DNA of 64,000 bases from contig NZ_CP023694.1 of NCBI RefSeq assembly GCF_008705135.1, forward strand, positions 6,057,001 through 6,121,000, read 5' to 3'. Each line of letters begins with the position of its first letter. The first letter of the stretch is position 1. The notes beneath the pieces were generated by a model. That model was given only the letters and a program-made list of their open reading frames with translations, searched no databases and was not told where the DNA came from. The stretch is from Streptomyces coeruleorubidus (GTDB lineage Bacteria > Actinomycetota > Actinomycetes > Streptomycetales > Streptomycetaceae). Shown in pieces: positions 57,284 through 64,000 of the stretch. The position numbers and the translations under genes are program-made.

Positions 57284-58551
57284 CCGGCTTGGGCGAACTG
57301 GACCGCCCGGAGACCCCGACGAGCCCGGAGATCCCGACGAGCCCGGGGGCGTGGGACGCCGGATCGGAGCAGGCGCCGAGTCCCGCCGCCGATCCTGAGA
57401 CCACGCCCGCGACCACGCCTGCGTCCGCACCGGAGGCGGCCGCCGACCGTAAGCCCTCCGCCCCGCGTCGCGGTGCCGCCGATCCCGTGAAAGCGCTGAT
57501 GCACCGTCACCGCGAGCTCTGCGAACGCGCGGTGGATCCTCTCGAGATCGCGGCGGGCCTGGAGGCGCACGGCATCACCGACCGGACCGCCGCCCGATTC
57601 CGCCACCGGGACGTCTTCTCCCTCGCCGAGGAGATGTACGCGCGGGTCTCCCGCGACGGTGGAGCATCCCCGTCCTCCGCGCCCGTCGCTCCACGGGCAC
57701 GCGCCGACTGGGCCCTGCTGACGCTCCTGCCGGGCACGCTGTGCGCCGCCGCCGTGGCCGCCGTGCACCTCACCCACGGCCGGTCGCGCCTGTTCGTGGC
57801 GGCGGCCGGCACCCTCGCCGTGGCCCTCGCCCTCCGGGCGGCCCTGCGCCGAGGCCCCCTGAGCAGACCCGACCGCTCAGCCCCGGGCAGGGCCACGACC
57901 TGGACCGCATGGCTCCTCGCCTATGCCGTCCTGGGCAACGGCCTGCTCGACAGCACCGTCGCCGGGGGCCCCGACGGCCTGCCCACCGGAACGGCCGACG
58001 GACCCTGGCCCCTCACGGCCGTCCCCGTCCTGGCCCTCACCCTGGCCTGCGCGCCCGCCGCCTGGACCGCCCACCTCTTCACCGCGCGCGCCCGCCGCAA
58101 ACTCGCGGCCAGCCGCGGCCTGGAGGACTTCGCCGCCGCCGTACGACCGCTCCTGCTCGGCGCGTTCGCCCTCTTCCTGGCTGCCCTGGCGGCCCTGCTC
58201 ACCCTCTGTGCCGCGGTCCTCGACGAGCCCGCGGCCTACGCGGAGGCCCTCACCCTGGGCGCCCTCCTCTTCCTGGCCCGCCTCCTCACCACCCACGGTT
58301 TCGCCTACGCCCCGGCCGTGGTCCTCACCGCCACGGCCACGATCCAGGCGGCCGCCCTCGCCGCGGTCTTCACCTCCCGCCTTCCCGGCTGCGGCTTCCT
58401 GGCCACCCCCGTCGAAACCCTCGTCACCACCTGGGGCGCCGGCAGCGTCCCCACGCTCGCCTGCGGCGCGGCGGCCCTGGCGCTCCTGGTCCACGCGGCC
58501 CGCAAGCTGACCAGGGCCTCGGCGCACGCTCCACCGGAACCCTCCCGGTGA
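57280..58551 (+). CDS. Polytopic membrane protein of the Pel-like cluster
   Basis: 423 aa with an N-terminal soluble part of ~140 aa (Pro/Thr-rich tail, then HRHRELCERAVDPLEIAAGLEAHGI) and eight predicted helices. The helices begin with WALLTLLPGTLCAAAVAAVHL and end with TLACGAAALALLVHAARKL. The ATG overlaps the glycosyltransferase stop (ATGA). It is not recognisably PelG (shorter, fewer helices) nor PelD, but its place suggests it exports or retains the polymer. Confidence 0.85.
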   Translation: MTGLGELDRPETPTSPEIPTSPGAWDAGSEQAPSPAADPETTPATTPASAPEAAADRKPSAPRRGAADPVKALMHRHRELCERAVDPLEIAAGLEAHGITDRTAARFRHRDVFSLAEEMYARVSRDGGASPSSAPVAPRARADWALLTLLPGTLCAAAVAAVHLTHGRSRLFVAAAGTLAVALALRAALRRGPLSRPDRSAPGRATTWTAWLLAYAVLGNGLLDSTVAGGPDGLPTGTADGPWPLTAVPVLALTLACAPAAWTAHLFTARARRKLAASRGLEDFAAAVRPLLLGAFALFLAALAALLTLCAAVLDEPAAYAEALTLGALLFLARLLTTHGFAYAPAVVLTATATIQAAALAAVFTSRLPGCGFLATPVETLVTTWGAGSVPTLACGAAALALLVHAARKLTRASAHAPPEPSR

Positions 58552-58626
58552 CCGCCGCTGCCACCGGCCCCGTCGCCGCCGGCAGCACCCGTCACATCCC
58601 TTCCTTCCGCCTCAAGGAGAACCCGC

Positions 58627-58674
58627 ATGACCACCCGCCCAGCAGCCCCGGCCGTCCCGGGAGCCGCGCGATGA
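58627..58674 (+). CDS. Candidate 15-residue leader ORF coupled to the epimerase
   Basis: ATG at 58627, seven bases after AAGGAG, opens MTTRPAAPAVPGAAR and stops with TGA overlapping the epimerase ATG (ATGA). It supplies the only good ribosome site before the epimerase, so the epimerase is probably expressed by translational coupling. Confidence 0.5.
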   Translation: MTTRPAAPAVPGAAR

Positions 58675-59630
58675 GAGTCCTGCTGATCGGAGCCAACGGC
58701 TACATCGGGCGCTTCGTCGCCGACCGCCTGCTCGCCGACCCGGCCGTACAGCTCACCGCCCTCGGCCGCGGTGACGACGCCGACGTCCGCTTCGACCTCG
58801 CGTCCGGCAGCCCCGGCGCCCTCACCCGCTTCCTCGACGCGGTCCACCCGGGCGTCGTCGTCAACTGTGCCGGAGCCACCAGGGGCGGTGCCCGCGAGCT
58901 CACCCGCCACAACACCGTCGCCGTGGCCACCGTCTGCGAGGCCCTGCGTCGCAGCGGCTGCGGTGCCCGGCTGGTGCAGATCGGGTGCAGCGCCGAGTAC
59001 GGCCCCAGCCAGCCCGGCTCCTCCACGGCGGAGGACGCCGTCCCCCGGCCCGGCGGCCCGTACGGCGTCAGCAAACTCGCCGCCACCGAACTGGTCCTCG
59101 GCTCCGGCCTGGACGCCGTTGTCCTGCGCGTCTTCTCACCGGCCGGACCCGGAACCCCCGCCGGCTCCCCGCTGGGCCGGCTCGCCGAGGCCATGCGCCG
59201 CGCCATGCAGTCCGGCGACGGCGAGCTGAAACTCGGCGGCCTCGGCGCGCAGCGCGACTTCGTCGATGTCCGGGACGTGGCCCGTGCCGTCCACGCCGCC
59301 TCGCTCTCCGCCGCGCAGGGCGTCATCAACATCGGCTCCGGCCGCGCCGTACGCCTGCGCGACGCCGCCGCCGTCCTCGCCCGCGTGGCCGGATACGGCG
59401 GTGCCCTCCACGAACTCGACGGCCCTCCCGGCGCCCTGCGCCCGGCCATCGGCCACCCCCGACCCGACCCGGACCACGCGCCCCCGGTCGCGTACCCGTA
59501 CCCGGACGGCTGCGGCAGCTGGCAGCAGGCCGATGTGCGCACCGCCCGCGACCGGCTCGGCTGGCGTCCCCGGATCGGCCTGGAGGAGTCCCTCGCCGAC
59601 ATCTGGATGGAGGCGGCATGCCGCATCTGA
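58671..59630 (+). CDS. NAD-dependent sugar epimerase/dehydratase
   Basis: 319 aa SDR extended fold. The NAD loop is LLIGANGYIGRFVADRL, the active-site region is SAEYGPSQPGSS and YGVSKLAATE (Tyr-x3-Lys), with the GAQRDFVDVRDVARA motif typical of UDP-sugar epimerases. It is likely to make a UDP-hexosamine donor for the linked glycosyltransferase, by analogy with PelX/GalE. It overlaps the leader ORF upstream and the spherulin-4 gene downstream (13 bases). Confidence 0.9.
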   Translation: MRVLLIGANGYIGRFVADRLLADPAVQLTALGRGDDADVRFDLASGSPGALTRFLDAVHPGVVVNCAGATRGGARELTRHNTVAVATVCEALRRSGCGARLVQIGCSAEYGPSQPGSSTAEDAVPRPGGPYGVSKLAATELVLGSGLDAVVLRVFSPAGPGTPAGSPLGRLAEAMRRAMQSGDGELKLGGLGAQRDFVDVRDVARAVHAASLSAAQGVINIGSGRAVRLRDAAAVLARVAGYGGALHELDGPPGALRPAIGHPRPDPDHAPPVAYPYPDGCGSWQQADVRTARDRLGWRPRIGLEESLADIWMEAACRI

Positions 59631-60367
59631 CCAGGACACGACCACGCACCCCCGGCACGGAACTCCGCCCCGGCGTCGGCGTCCCCGGCTACGCGCACCC
59701 CCTCCTCGCCCCCACCGAGTGGGGCGAACTGGCCCGCCCCGGCACCCCGCTGCACTGGGTGGTCCTCAACGTGGCCGACGGCCCCGGCGCCCGCCCCGAC
59801 CCGCACTGCCTGGAGGCGGCCGGCCGCCTGCGCAACGCGGGCATCCGCGTCCTCGGCCATCTCGACATCCGGTACGGCACCCGGAACTTCCAGGAGCTGG
59901 TCTCCGAAGCCCACCGGTTCGTCGACTGGTACCAGGTCGACGGCTTCCTCCTGGACCGCTGCCCGTCGGATCACGGCGGGTTGCCCGAGGTGCGCCGCAC
60001 GGTCGCCACACTCCGCGTGATCCGTGACGATGCCCACATCGTCCTCGGCCACGGCATCCACCCTCACCCGGGCTATGCCCAGCTCGCCGACCAGCTGGTC
60101 ACCTTCTCCGGCCCGTGGAGCGACTACCGCTGGTCGCAGGTGGCGGAGTGGACCGTCGACCATCCGCCCGAGCGCTTCTGCCACTTCGTCCACGGAGTGC
60201 CCCGCCCGCACCTGGCGGAGGCACTGGGCATCGCCCGCTGGCAGGGCGCCGCGACGATCTGGTTCACCGACCGCACGGACGAGGGCGGCCGCACCGACCC
60301 CTGGGAGGCCATGCCCGGCTACTGGGACGAAATCGTCTCGCTGGTCGGAACAGGTGTCTCGGAATGA
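59618..60367 (+). CDS. Spherulin-4/GH114-like TIM-barrel protein
   Basis: 249 aa. The signature pattern includes GVPGYAHPLLAPTEW, VVLNVADGPG, VLGHLDIRYGTRN, DWYQVDGFLLDRCP (acidic cluster, putative catalytic) and HYVHGV-like FCHFVHGVP. It belongs to the spherulation-specific family 4, related to GH114 endo-alpha-1,4-polygalactosaminidases (the PelA hydrolase type). No signal peptide, so it may act on cytoplasmic polymer or precursor. Last gene of the cluster; moeZ follows after 63 bases from its own promoter. Confidence 0.88.
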   Translation: MPHLTRTRPRTPGTELRPGVGVPGYAHPLLAPTEWGELARPGTPLHWVVLNVADGPGARPDPHCLEAAGRLRNAGIRVLGHLDIRYGTRNFQELVSEAHRFVDWYQVDGFLLDRCPSDHGGLPEVRRTVATLRVIRDDAHIVLGHGIHPHPGYAQLADQLVTFSGPWSDYRWSQVAEWTVDHPPERFCHFVHGVPRPHLAEALGIARWQGAATIWFTDRTDEGGRTDPWEAMPGYWDEIVSLVGTGVSE

Positions 60368-60430
60368 AAAAGCGCATGGCACTGTTACGGGGAGAACAAC
60401 CGTAGTGATTGACCGACCAACGGAGTCCCC

Positions 60431-61609
60431 GTGTCGCTGCCACCCCTGGTCGAGCCGGCTTCCGAGCTCACCGTAGACGAGGTCCGCAGGTACTCCCGCC
60501 ACCTGATCATCCCCGACGTCGGGATGGACGGGCAGAAGCGGCTGAAGAACGCCAAGGTGCTGTGTGTGGGCGCCGGCGGCCTGGGCTCGCCGGCGCTGAT
60601 GTACTTGGCCGCCGCAGGCGTCGGCACGCTCGGCATCGTGGAGTTCGACGAGGTCGACGAGTCGAACCTGCAGCGCCAGATCATCCACAGCCAGGCCGAC
60701 ATCGGCCGCCCCAAGGCGGAGTCCGCCCGCGACAGCGTCAAGGGCATCAACCCGTACGTGAACGTGATCCTTCACGAGGAGCGGCTCGAGGCCGACAACG
60801 TGATGGAGATCTTCAGCCAGTACGACCTGATCGTCGACGGCACGGACAACTTCGCGACCCGCTACCTGGTCAACGACGCCTGCGTGCTGCTGAACAAGCC
60901 CTACGTATGGGGCTCGATCTACCGCTTCGACGGCCAGGCCTCCGTCTTCTGGTCCGAGCACGGTCCCTGCTACCGCTGCCTGTACCCGGAGCCCCCGCCC
61001 CCCGGCATGGTCCCCTCCTGCGCCGAGGGCGGCGTCCTGGGCGTGCTGTGCGCGTCCATCGGTTCCATCCAGGTCAACGAGGCCATCAAGCTGCTCGCCG
61101 GCATCGGTGAGCCGCTGGTCGGCCGGCTCATGATCTACGACGCCCTGGAGATGCAGTACCGCCAGGTCAAGGTCCGCAAGGACCCGGACTGCGCGGTCTG
61201 CGGCGAGAACCCGACCGTCACCGAGCTCATCGACTACGAGGCCTTCTGCGGCGTCGTCTCCGAGGAGGCCCAGGCGGCGGCCGCCGACTCCACGATCACT
61301 CCCAAGCAGCTCAAGGAGTGGATCGACGACGGCGAGGGCATCGACATCATCGACGTCCGCGAGCCGAACGAGTACGAGATCGTCTCCATCCCGGGCGCCC
61401 GGCTGATCCCGAAGAACGAGTTCCTCATGGGCACCGCGCTGGAGAGCCTCCCGCAGGACAAGAAGATCGTCCTGCATTGCAAGACGGGTGTCCGCAGTGC
61501 GGAAGTCCTCGCGGTCCTGAAGTCGGCGGGCTTCTCGGACGCGGTCCACGTCGGCGGCGGCGTGATCGGCTGGGTCAACCAGATCGAGCCGGACAAGCCG
61601 GTGTACTAA
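60431..61609 (+). CDS. moeZ: Molybdopterin-synthase adenylyltransferase/sulfurtransferase MoeZ
   Basis: 392 aa. The ThiF/MoeB E1-like domain has the nucleotide loop VGAGGLGSPALMYL and the zinc cysteines CYRCLYP and CAVCG. The C-terminal rhodanese domain has the active-site Cys in HCKTGVRS. It adenylates and sulfurates small sulfur carriers (MoaD, CysO and others); in Streptomyces it serves several pathways. The GTG follows CGGAGTCCCC. The end of the conserved block matches Rv3206c. Confidence 0.94.
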   Translation: MSLPPLVEPASELTVDEVRRYSRHLIIPDVGMDGQKRLKNAKVLCVGAGGLGSPALMYLAAAGVGTLGIVEFDEVDESNLQRQIIHSQADIGRPKAESARDSVKGINPYVNVILHEERLEADNVMEIFSQYDLIVDGTDNFATRYLVNDACVLLNKPYVWGSIYRFDGQASVFWSEHGPCYRCLYPEPPPPGMVPSCAEGGVLGVLCASIGSIQVNEAIKLLAGIGEPLVGRLMIYDALEMQYRQVKVRKDPDCAVCGENPTVTELIDYEAFCGVVSEEAQAAAADSTITPKQLKEWIDDGEGIDIIDVREPNEYEIVSIPGARLIPKNEFLMGTALESLPQDKKIVLHCKTGVRSAEVLAVLKSAGFSDAVHVGGGVIGWVNQIEPDKPVY

Positions 61610-61638
61610 TCAGCCCTCTGGCTGACCAGCAGGACTGA

Positions 61639-61680
61639 AGAAGCCCACGGCTCTGACCAGGTCGGATGCCGTGGGCTTCT
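61639..61680 (+). terminator. Terminator after moeZ
   Basis: AGAAGCCCACGGC and GCCGTGGGCTTCT form a perfect 13-bp stem, followed by GTCGTTGTC. Confidence 0.85.
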
Positions 61681-61734
61681 GTCGTTGTCGGTCGGCGTTG
61701 GCTGACCTCGTACGGCCCGGAGACGGCCCGGACA

Positions 61735-61908
61735 TCACCTGTTGCAGGCGGCAACTACACTCAGAATCACCAGGGCGATCAGGAACATCGCCACGCAGCC
61801 GCCTACGGCACTCTCCGTCTCAGCGATGATCCCCTTGGGCTGCGGCCGAGACCTCTCGTAGTCGCGCATGCCCCGCGCCACCGCGCGCCTTATCTCGTCT
61901 TCGTCCAC
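61735..61908 (-). CDS. Small C-tail-anchored protein
   Basis: 57 aa from GTG with GGGGGCAAGCAC upstream: VDEDEIRRAVARGMRDYERS, then a membrane helix GCVAMFLIALVILSVVAACNR at the C-terminus. Codon use is acceptable for Streptomyces. No known family. Confidence 0.6.
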   Translation of the reverse strand: MDEDEIRRAVARGMRDYERSRPQPKGIIAETESAVGGCVAMFLIALVILSVVAACNR

Positions 61909-62748
61909 GTGCTTGCCCCCAGTCACACAGCGTCCCTGAACGACCACGGACAACCTACTGGCAAACGCACCGCTGCTCTGACCCCTTTGTCCCGAAGCAA
62001 CTTGGGTGGAGCGGCTGCCTTGGGCTCGTACGCCCCTCACCTGGGCTGATGGTCCGTCGGCGTCCGCGCTCGTCCGTGGTTGTTCGTCGGCGTTGTCACG
62101 CAGTTAGACACTCACCGCCCGATCGCAGACTGCGGCAATGTAGCGGTCCGGGCGGTTCTGACCCAGGAGAGAATGGCACAGTGGATGTAGCTGCGGAACT
62201 GTGCGCTCCTAAAGGCTCGTTGTCCGTGGCGAGGGGATTCTCGGCCGTGTAGTCAGCGAGGCCGGCGGATCCGTTCCGGAACTCGTCGACCAAGTAGCCC
62301 CCGCGGTGGAAAGTGCAGTCGGCCCGGACACACCGGTAGAGATCGGCGACGCGCCGGGTAGATCGACGGCTGTGCAGCGAAGCTCTTGCCCTACTTGGCG
62401 GCCCATGAGCTCGTGTTCCCGGGCTCAAGACCCGGGACAGCACTTACGCCCGAAGGACGGCGGACGAGCTGTCCACCTGCTGGGCTACTAGGCCGCTTGG
62501 TACACGAACAGACCTGTCACCGGGAATAGGCATGCGGTGCTATCGCTGTGGCCTTGTGGCCTGAGTAGATCGTCCAGGTCACAGTTACGGAGATGTGGTA
62601 TAGGCTGTACGTAATCTCCCTCAATCGGTGGTTTAGCCACCATTGCCTTGGCGTCGATCAATCTCGGCCATCGTCTTGTGGATGTTGTGACAGCTATTCA
62701 CAGTCGGGTAATGTTCCTTGCCGATAATGGTCCTTCGGGGAGGGTGTA
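61909..62748. other. Gene-poor accessory stretch
   Basis: 840 bases without a convincing gene. The first half is GC-rich, and the last ~200 bases are AT-richer, including the promoter region of the secreted-protein gene. It shares an imperfect direct repeat with the region just after moeZ (GTTGTCGGTCGGCGTTGGCTGAC near 61684, GTTGTTCGTCGGCGTTGTCACGC near 62080), perhaps the scar of an insertion. ORFs on the minus strand at 62096-62443 lack codon bias. Confidence 0.4.
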
Positions 62749-63171
62749 GTGAAACTTTCGGGGAATATCCTGCGCGCGGTAGGTGCAACTACTTGCGCAG
62801 CGGCCTTGACGGTAGGCATGTCCGGCCAGGCTATGGCTGCGCCGAGCAAGCTCCCGCTGCCTAGCTGCTGCAGTGACTCAGGTGGCTACGCTGAGTGGAA
62901 CCCCGACCCCTACAACGGGCTGCCTGGCGACTCGGTACGGGTCTGTGACACGAGGGCCGACGACTGGGCAGTCGAAGCGAGTCTGGATACCGACGGGGAC
63001 GGCAGATATGACGACCGTACGGTAAGTACTCGAGGTCACTCTGCTGGATACTGCTCTGGCTGGGCTTCTGGAGATCTACCTGAGAACATACGGATCGGTG
63101 TCTTCGTCAGCCTAGTTAAGGGCACGGCTGGAGGCACGAATAAAGCCTGGAGCGTGAGCACTAGCGCTTAG
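62749..63171 (+). CDS. Secreted cysteine-containing protein of low-GC character
   Basis: 140 aa from GTG (VKLSGNILRAVGATTCAA) after GGGGAGGGTGTA. The signal peptide ends at MSGQAMAAPS (about residue 31). The mature part contains CCSDSGGYAEW, a DTDGDGRYDD calcium-type acidic loop and SGWASGDLP, i.e. a small beta-rich exported domain. The gene uses TTG, TCT, ACT and GTA codons that are rare in the rest of the window, which suggests recent acquisition. Function unknown. Confidence 0.75.
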   Translation: MKLSGNILRAVGATTCAAALTVGMSGQAMAAPSKLPLPSCCSDSGGYAEWNPDPYNGLPGDSVRVCDTRADDWAVEASLDTDGDGRYDDRTVSTRGHSAGYCSGWASGDLPENIRIGVFVSLVKGTAGGTNKAWSVSTSA

Positions 63172-63617
63172 TCTATTTGCGCGTAATATGCGCCATCGAG
63201 GGTTAAGGTGATCTACCCGAGGCTGGCTTTTGAGGGTGTTCCCAATGTGGTGCAGTCCCAGATATTTGAGGTCGGCGTAACGGCTTTGGGCTGGAGCTGC
63301 TTTGGGGCGAGTGATCATGGCCCCGTAAGCTTCCGGCGAGTCGGGCAGTCTGTGGACCTGCCCGTTAAAGCACGACGTTGGGGCCATGATCTTCGAGGCT
63401 CGCCCCAAAGTGGCTGCCTAAAGCCGTGGAGCCGACCGCCCCAGCCACAGAGGGTGTCTCCCTCTTCATGCCCGCAGCCGCCGAGCGCGCCGCCGGGCGC
63501 GGCCAGCCGGGGCGAAGACAGGAGGCAGGCCGCGCCGCAGAGGCGGCGCGCGCCCGCGCCGTGCGCGGGCCTTGATGAAGTAGGGAAAGTCTTACCGCGA
63601 TGCGGTCGAGTGTGCGG
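63172..63617. other. Intergenic region with a large palindromic structure
   Basis: No convincing gene in these 446 bases. Positions 63280-63427 form a nearly palindromic unit (see the repeat entry). Further downstream are GC-rich hairpins, such as GCGCCGC/GCGGCGC and CCCGCGCC/GGCGCGGG-type stems around 63530-63570. Confidence 0.5.
63280..63427. repeat. Large imperfect inverted repeat with nested hairpin
   Basis: The left arm (63280-63324, from ACGGCTTT to ATCATGGCCCC) and right arm (63380-63427, reverse complement) match except for a 6-base gap and a few changes. The core shared piece is CTTTGGGGCGAG...ATCATGGCCCC. The centre holds a perfect CGGGCAG (63342-63348)/CTGCCCG (63358-63364) hairpin. 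It may be a MITE or a remnant transposon end. Confidence 0.75.
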
Positions 63618-63845
63618 TTACAGGGCGAACGGCTCGTAGGACAGGGCTTGGTCGACGACCTTCGACGCCGTCTGCTGAGGATCGTGGTCCCAGAAGATGT
63701 AGTCGCTGATGTGTGGGCAGCCAAGTCCGCGCACGAGTGCTGCGATGATCTCGTCGGCTTCGGTCTCGTCGGCGTAGTCGGCGTTCATGAGCCGCTGGAC
63801 GAGGTGGATGCCTTCCGCTCGGCTCATGTTGCGGGGCGTGGTCAC
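63618..63845 (-). CDS. Colicin/pyocin immunity-like protein (PF01320-type)
   Basis: 75 aa from GTG (VTTPRNMSRAEGIHLV). The helical pattern HLVQRLMNADYADETEADEIIAALVRGLG and the motif CPHISDYIFW match the HPxGSDLIFxP core of the E7/E9-type nuclease immunity family. The GTG overlaps the TGA of the upstream partial ORF, so the two are coupled. No nuclease toxin is visible in the window. Confidence rests on motif similarity by eye. Confidence 0.6.
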   Translation of the reverse strand: MTTPRNMSRAEGIHLVQRLMNADYADETEADEIIAALVRGLGCPHISDYIFWDHDPQQTASKVVDQALSYEPFAL

Positions 63846-64000
63846 GCCGCCTCGGTGCCGGGTGTCTGCCCGTGCTCCAGGTAGACCGGCGCAGCTGCGT
63901 CTCGGGCCTCTGCCGCTGCATTGATGCGCCGGGCCAATCGCGGGATGGTGTGCTCCGAGATCTGCTCGGGGGTGAAGAAGGCGAAGCTCTTCAGCTCCTC
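63842..64000 (-). CDS. Partial ORF coupled to the immunity-like gene (3' end only)
   Basis: The frame is open from the window edge for 52 codons and ends with TGA overlapping the downstream GTG. The visible C-terminus is EELKSFAFFTPEQISEHTIP, then LARRINAAAEARDAAAPVYLE. The FTPEQISE helix and following basic helix recall DNA-binding helix-turn-helix proteins; too short for a firm call. The 5' end is outside the window. Confidence 0.6.
   Translation of the reverse strand, partial: EELKSFAFFTPEQISEHTIPRLARRINAAAEARDAAAPVYLEHGQTPGTEAA

Noticed and set aside
62096..62443. 115-aa minus-strand ORF in the gene-poor region
   Set aside because: Lacks codon bias, has no ribosome site and no recognisable domain; probably noncoding.

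Overview
The window is a 64 kb piece of actinobacterial chromosome, almost certainly Streptomyces. It has very high GC, GTG and TTG starts, strong AGGAGG-type ribosome sites, many ATGA/GTGA gene overlaps, and family markers such as mshB (mycothiol), DUF3117, DUF3107, a bifunctional-pathway dapC/dapE pair and moeZ. I found no rRNA or tRNA genes and no CRISPR array.

Layout. 1-2.8 kb: 3' end of an oligopeptide ABC importer operon. 3.1-9.7 kb: S9 peptidase, mshB and a collagen-like wall-binding membrane protein. 9.8-13.3 kb: four overlapping genes for an ABC-2 exporter and a DesK/DesR-type two-component system. 13.4-22.9 kb: housekeeping genes (transglutaminase-like protein, acetyltransferase, fdxA, dapC, lytic-transglycosylase-like protein, dapE, LOG protein, folP2-type protein, DivIVA-like protein, tag). 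22.9-30.6 kb: enoyl-CoA hydratase, DUF3117, then an envelope-stress block (O-methyltransferase divergent from an ECF sigma factor, zinc-binding anti-sigma, HtrA protease, TatB). 30.7-36.9 kb: Mrp ATPase and a magnesium-related set (DUF1003, MgtE_N/CBS, CorA) with a long structured corA leader. 36.9-43.8 kb: SUFU protein, MFS exporter, DUF6758, PHP phosphoesterase, MarC, and an unusual protease-hydrolase fusion with a small upstream ORF. 43.8-55.3 kb: NYN protein, hydrolases, a DEAD-box helicase with a long repeat tail, MiaE-like protein, DUF3107, TetR and DUF3152 metallopeptidase-like protein. 55.5-60.4 kb: a four-gene Pel-like polysaccharide cluster, followed by moeZ. 61.6-64.0 kb: gene-poor, lower-GC, repeat-containing accessory DNA with a secreted protein and a colicin-immunity-like protein.

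As I remember the M. tuberculosis map, the order mshB - fdxC/dapC - dapE - LOG - folP2 - DivIVA-like - tag - DUF3117 - O-methyltransferase/sigE/rseA/htrA/tatB - mrp - DUF1003 - MgtE_N - corA matches Rv1170-Rv1239c, and rhlE - MiaE-like - DUF3107 - TetR - DUF3152 - moeZ matches Rv3211-Rv3206c. Most of the window is therefore ancient actinobacterial core. Insertions into it include two 239-bp MITE copies and the right-hand end.

The best leads for something undescribed are the corA leader with its 17-codon uORF, the Pel-like cluster at 55.6-60.4 kb, the trypsin-alpha/beta-hydrolase fusion with its 50-aa partner, and two genes that appear to start at ATT and CTG.
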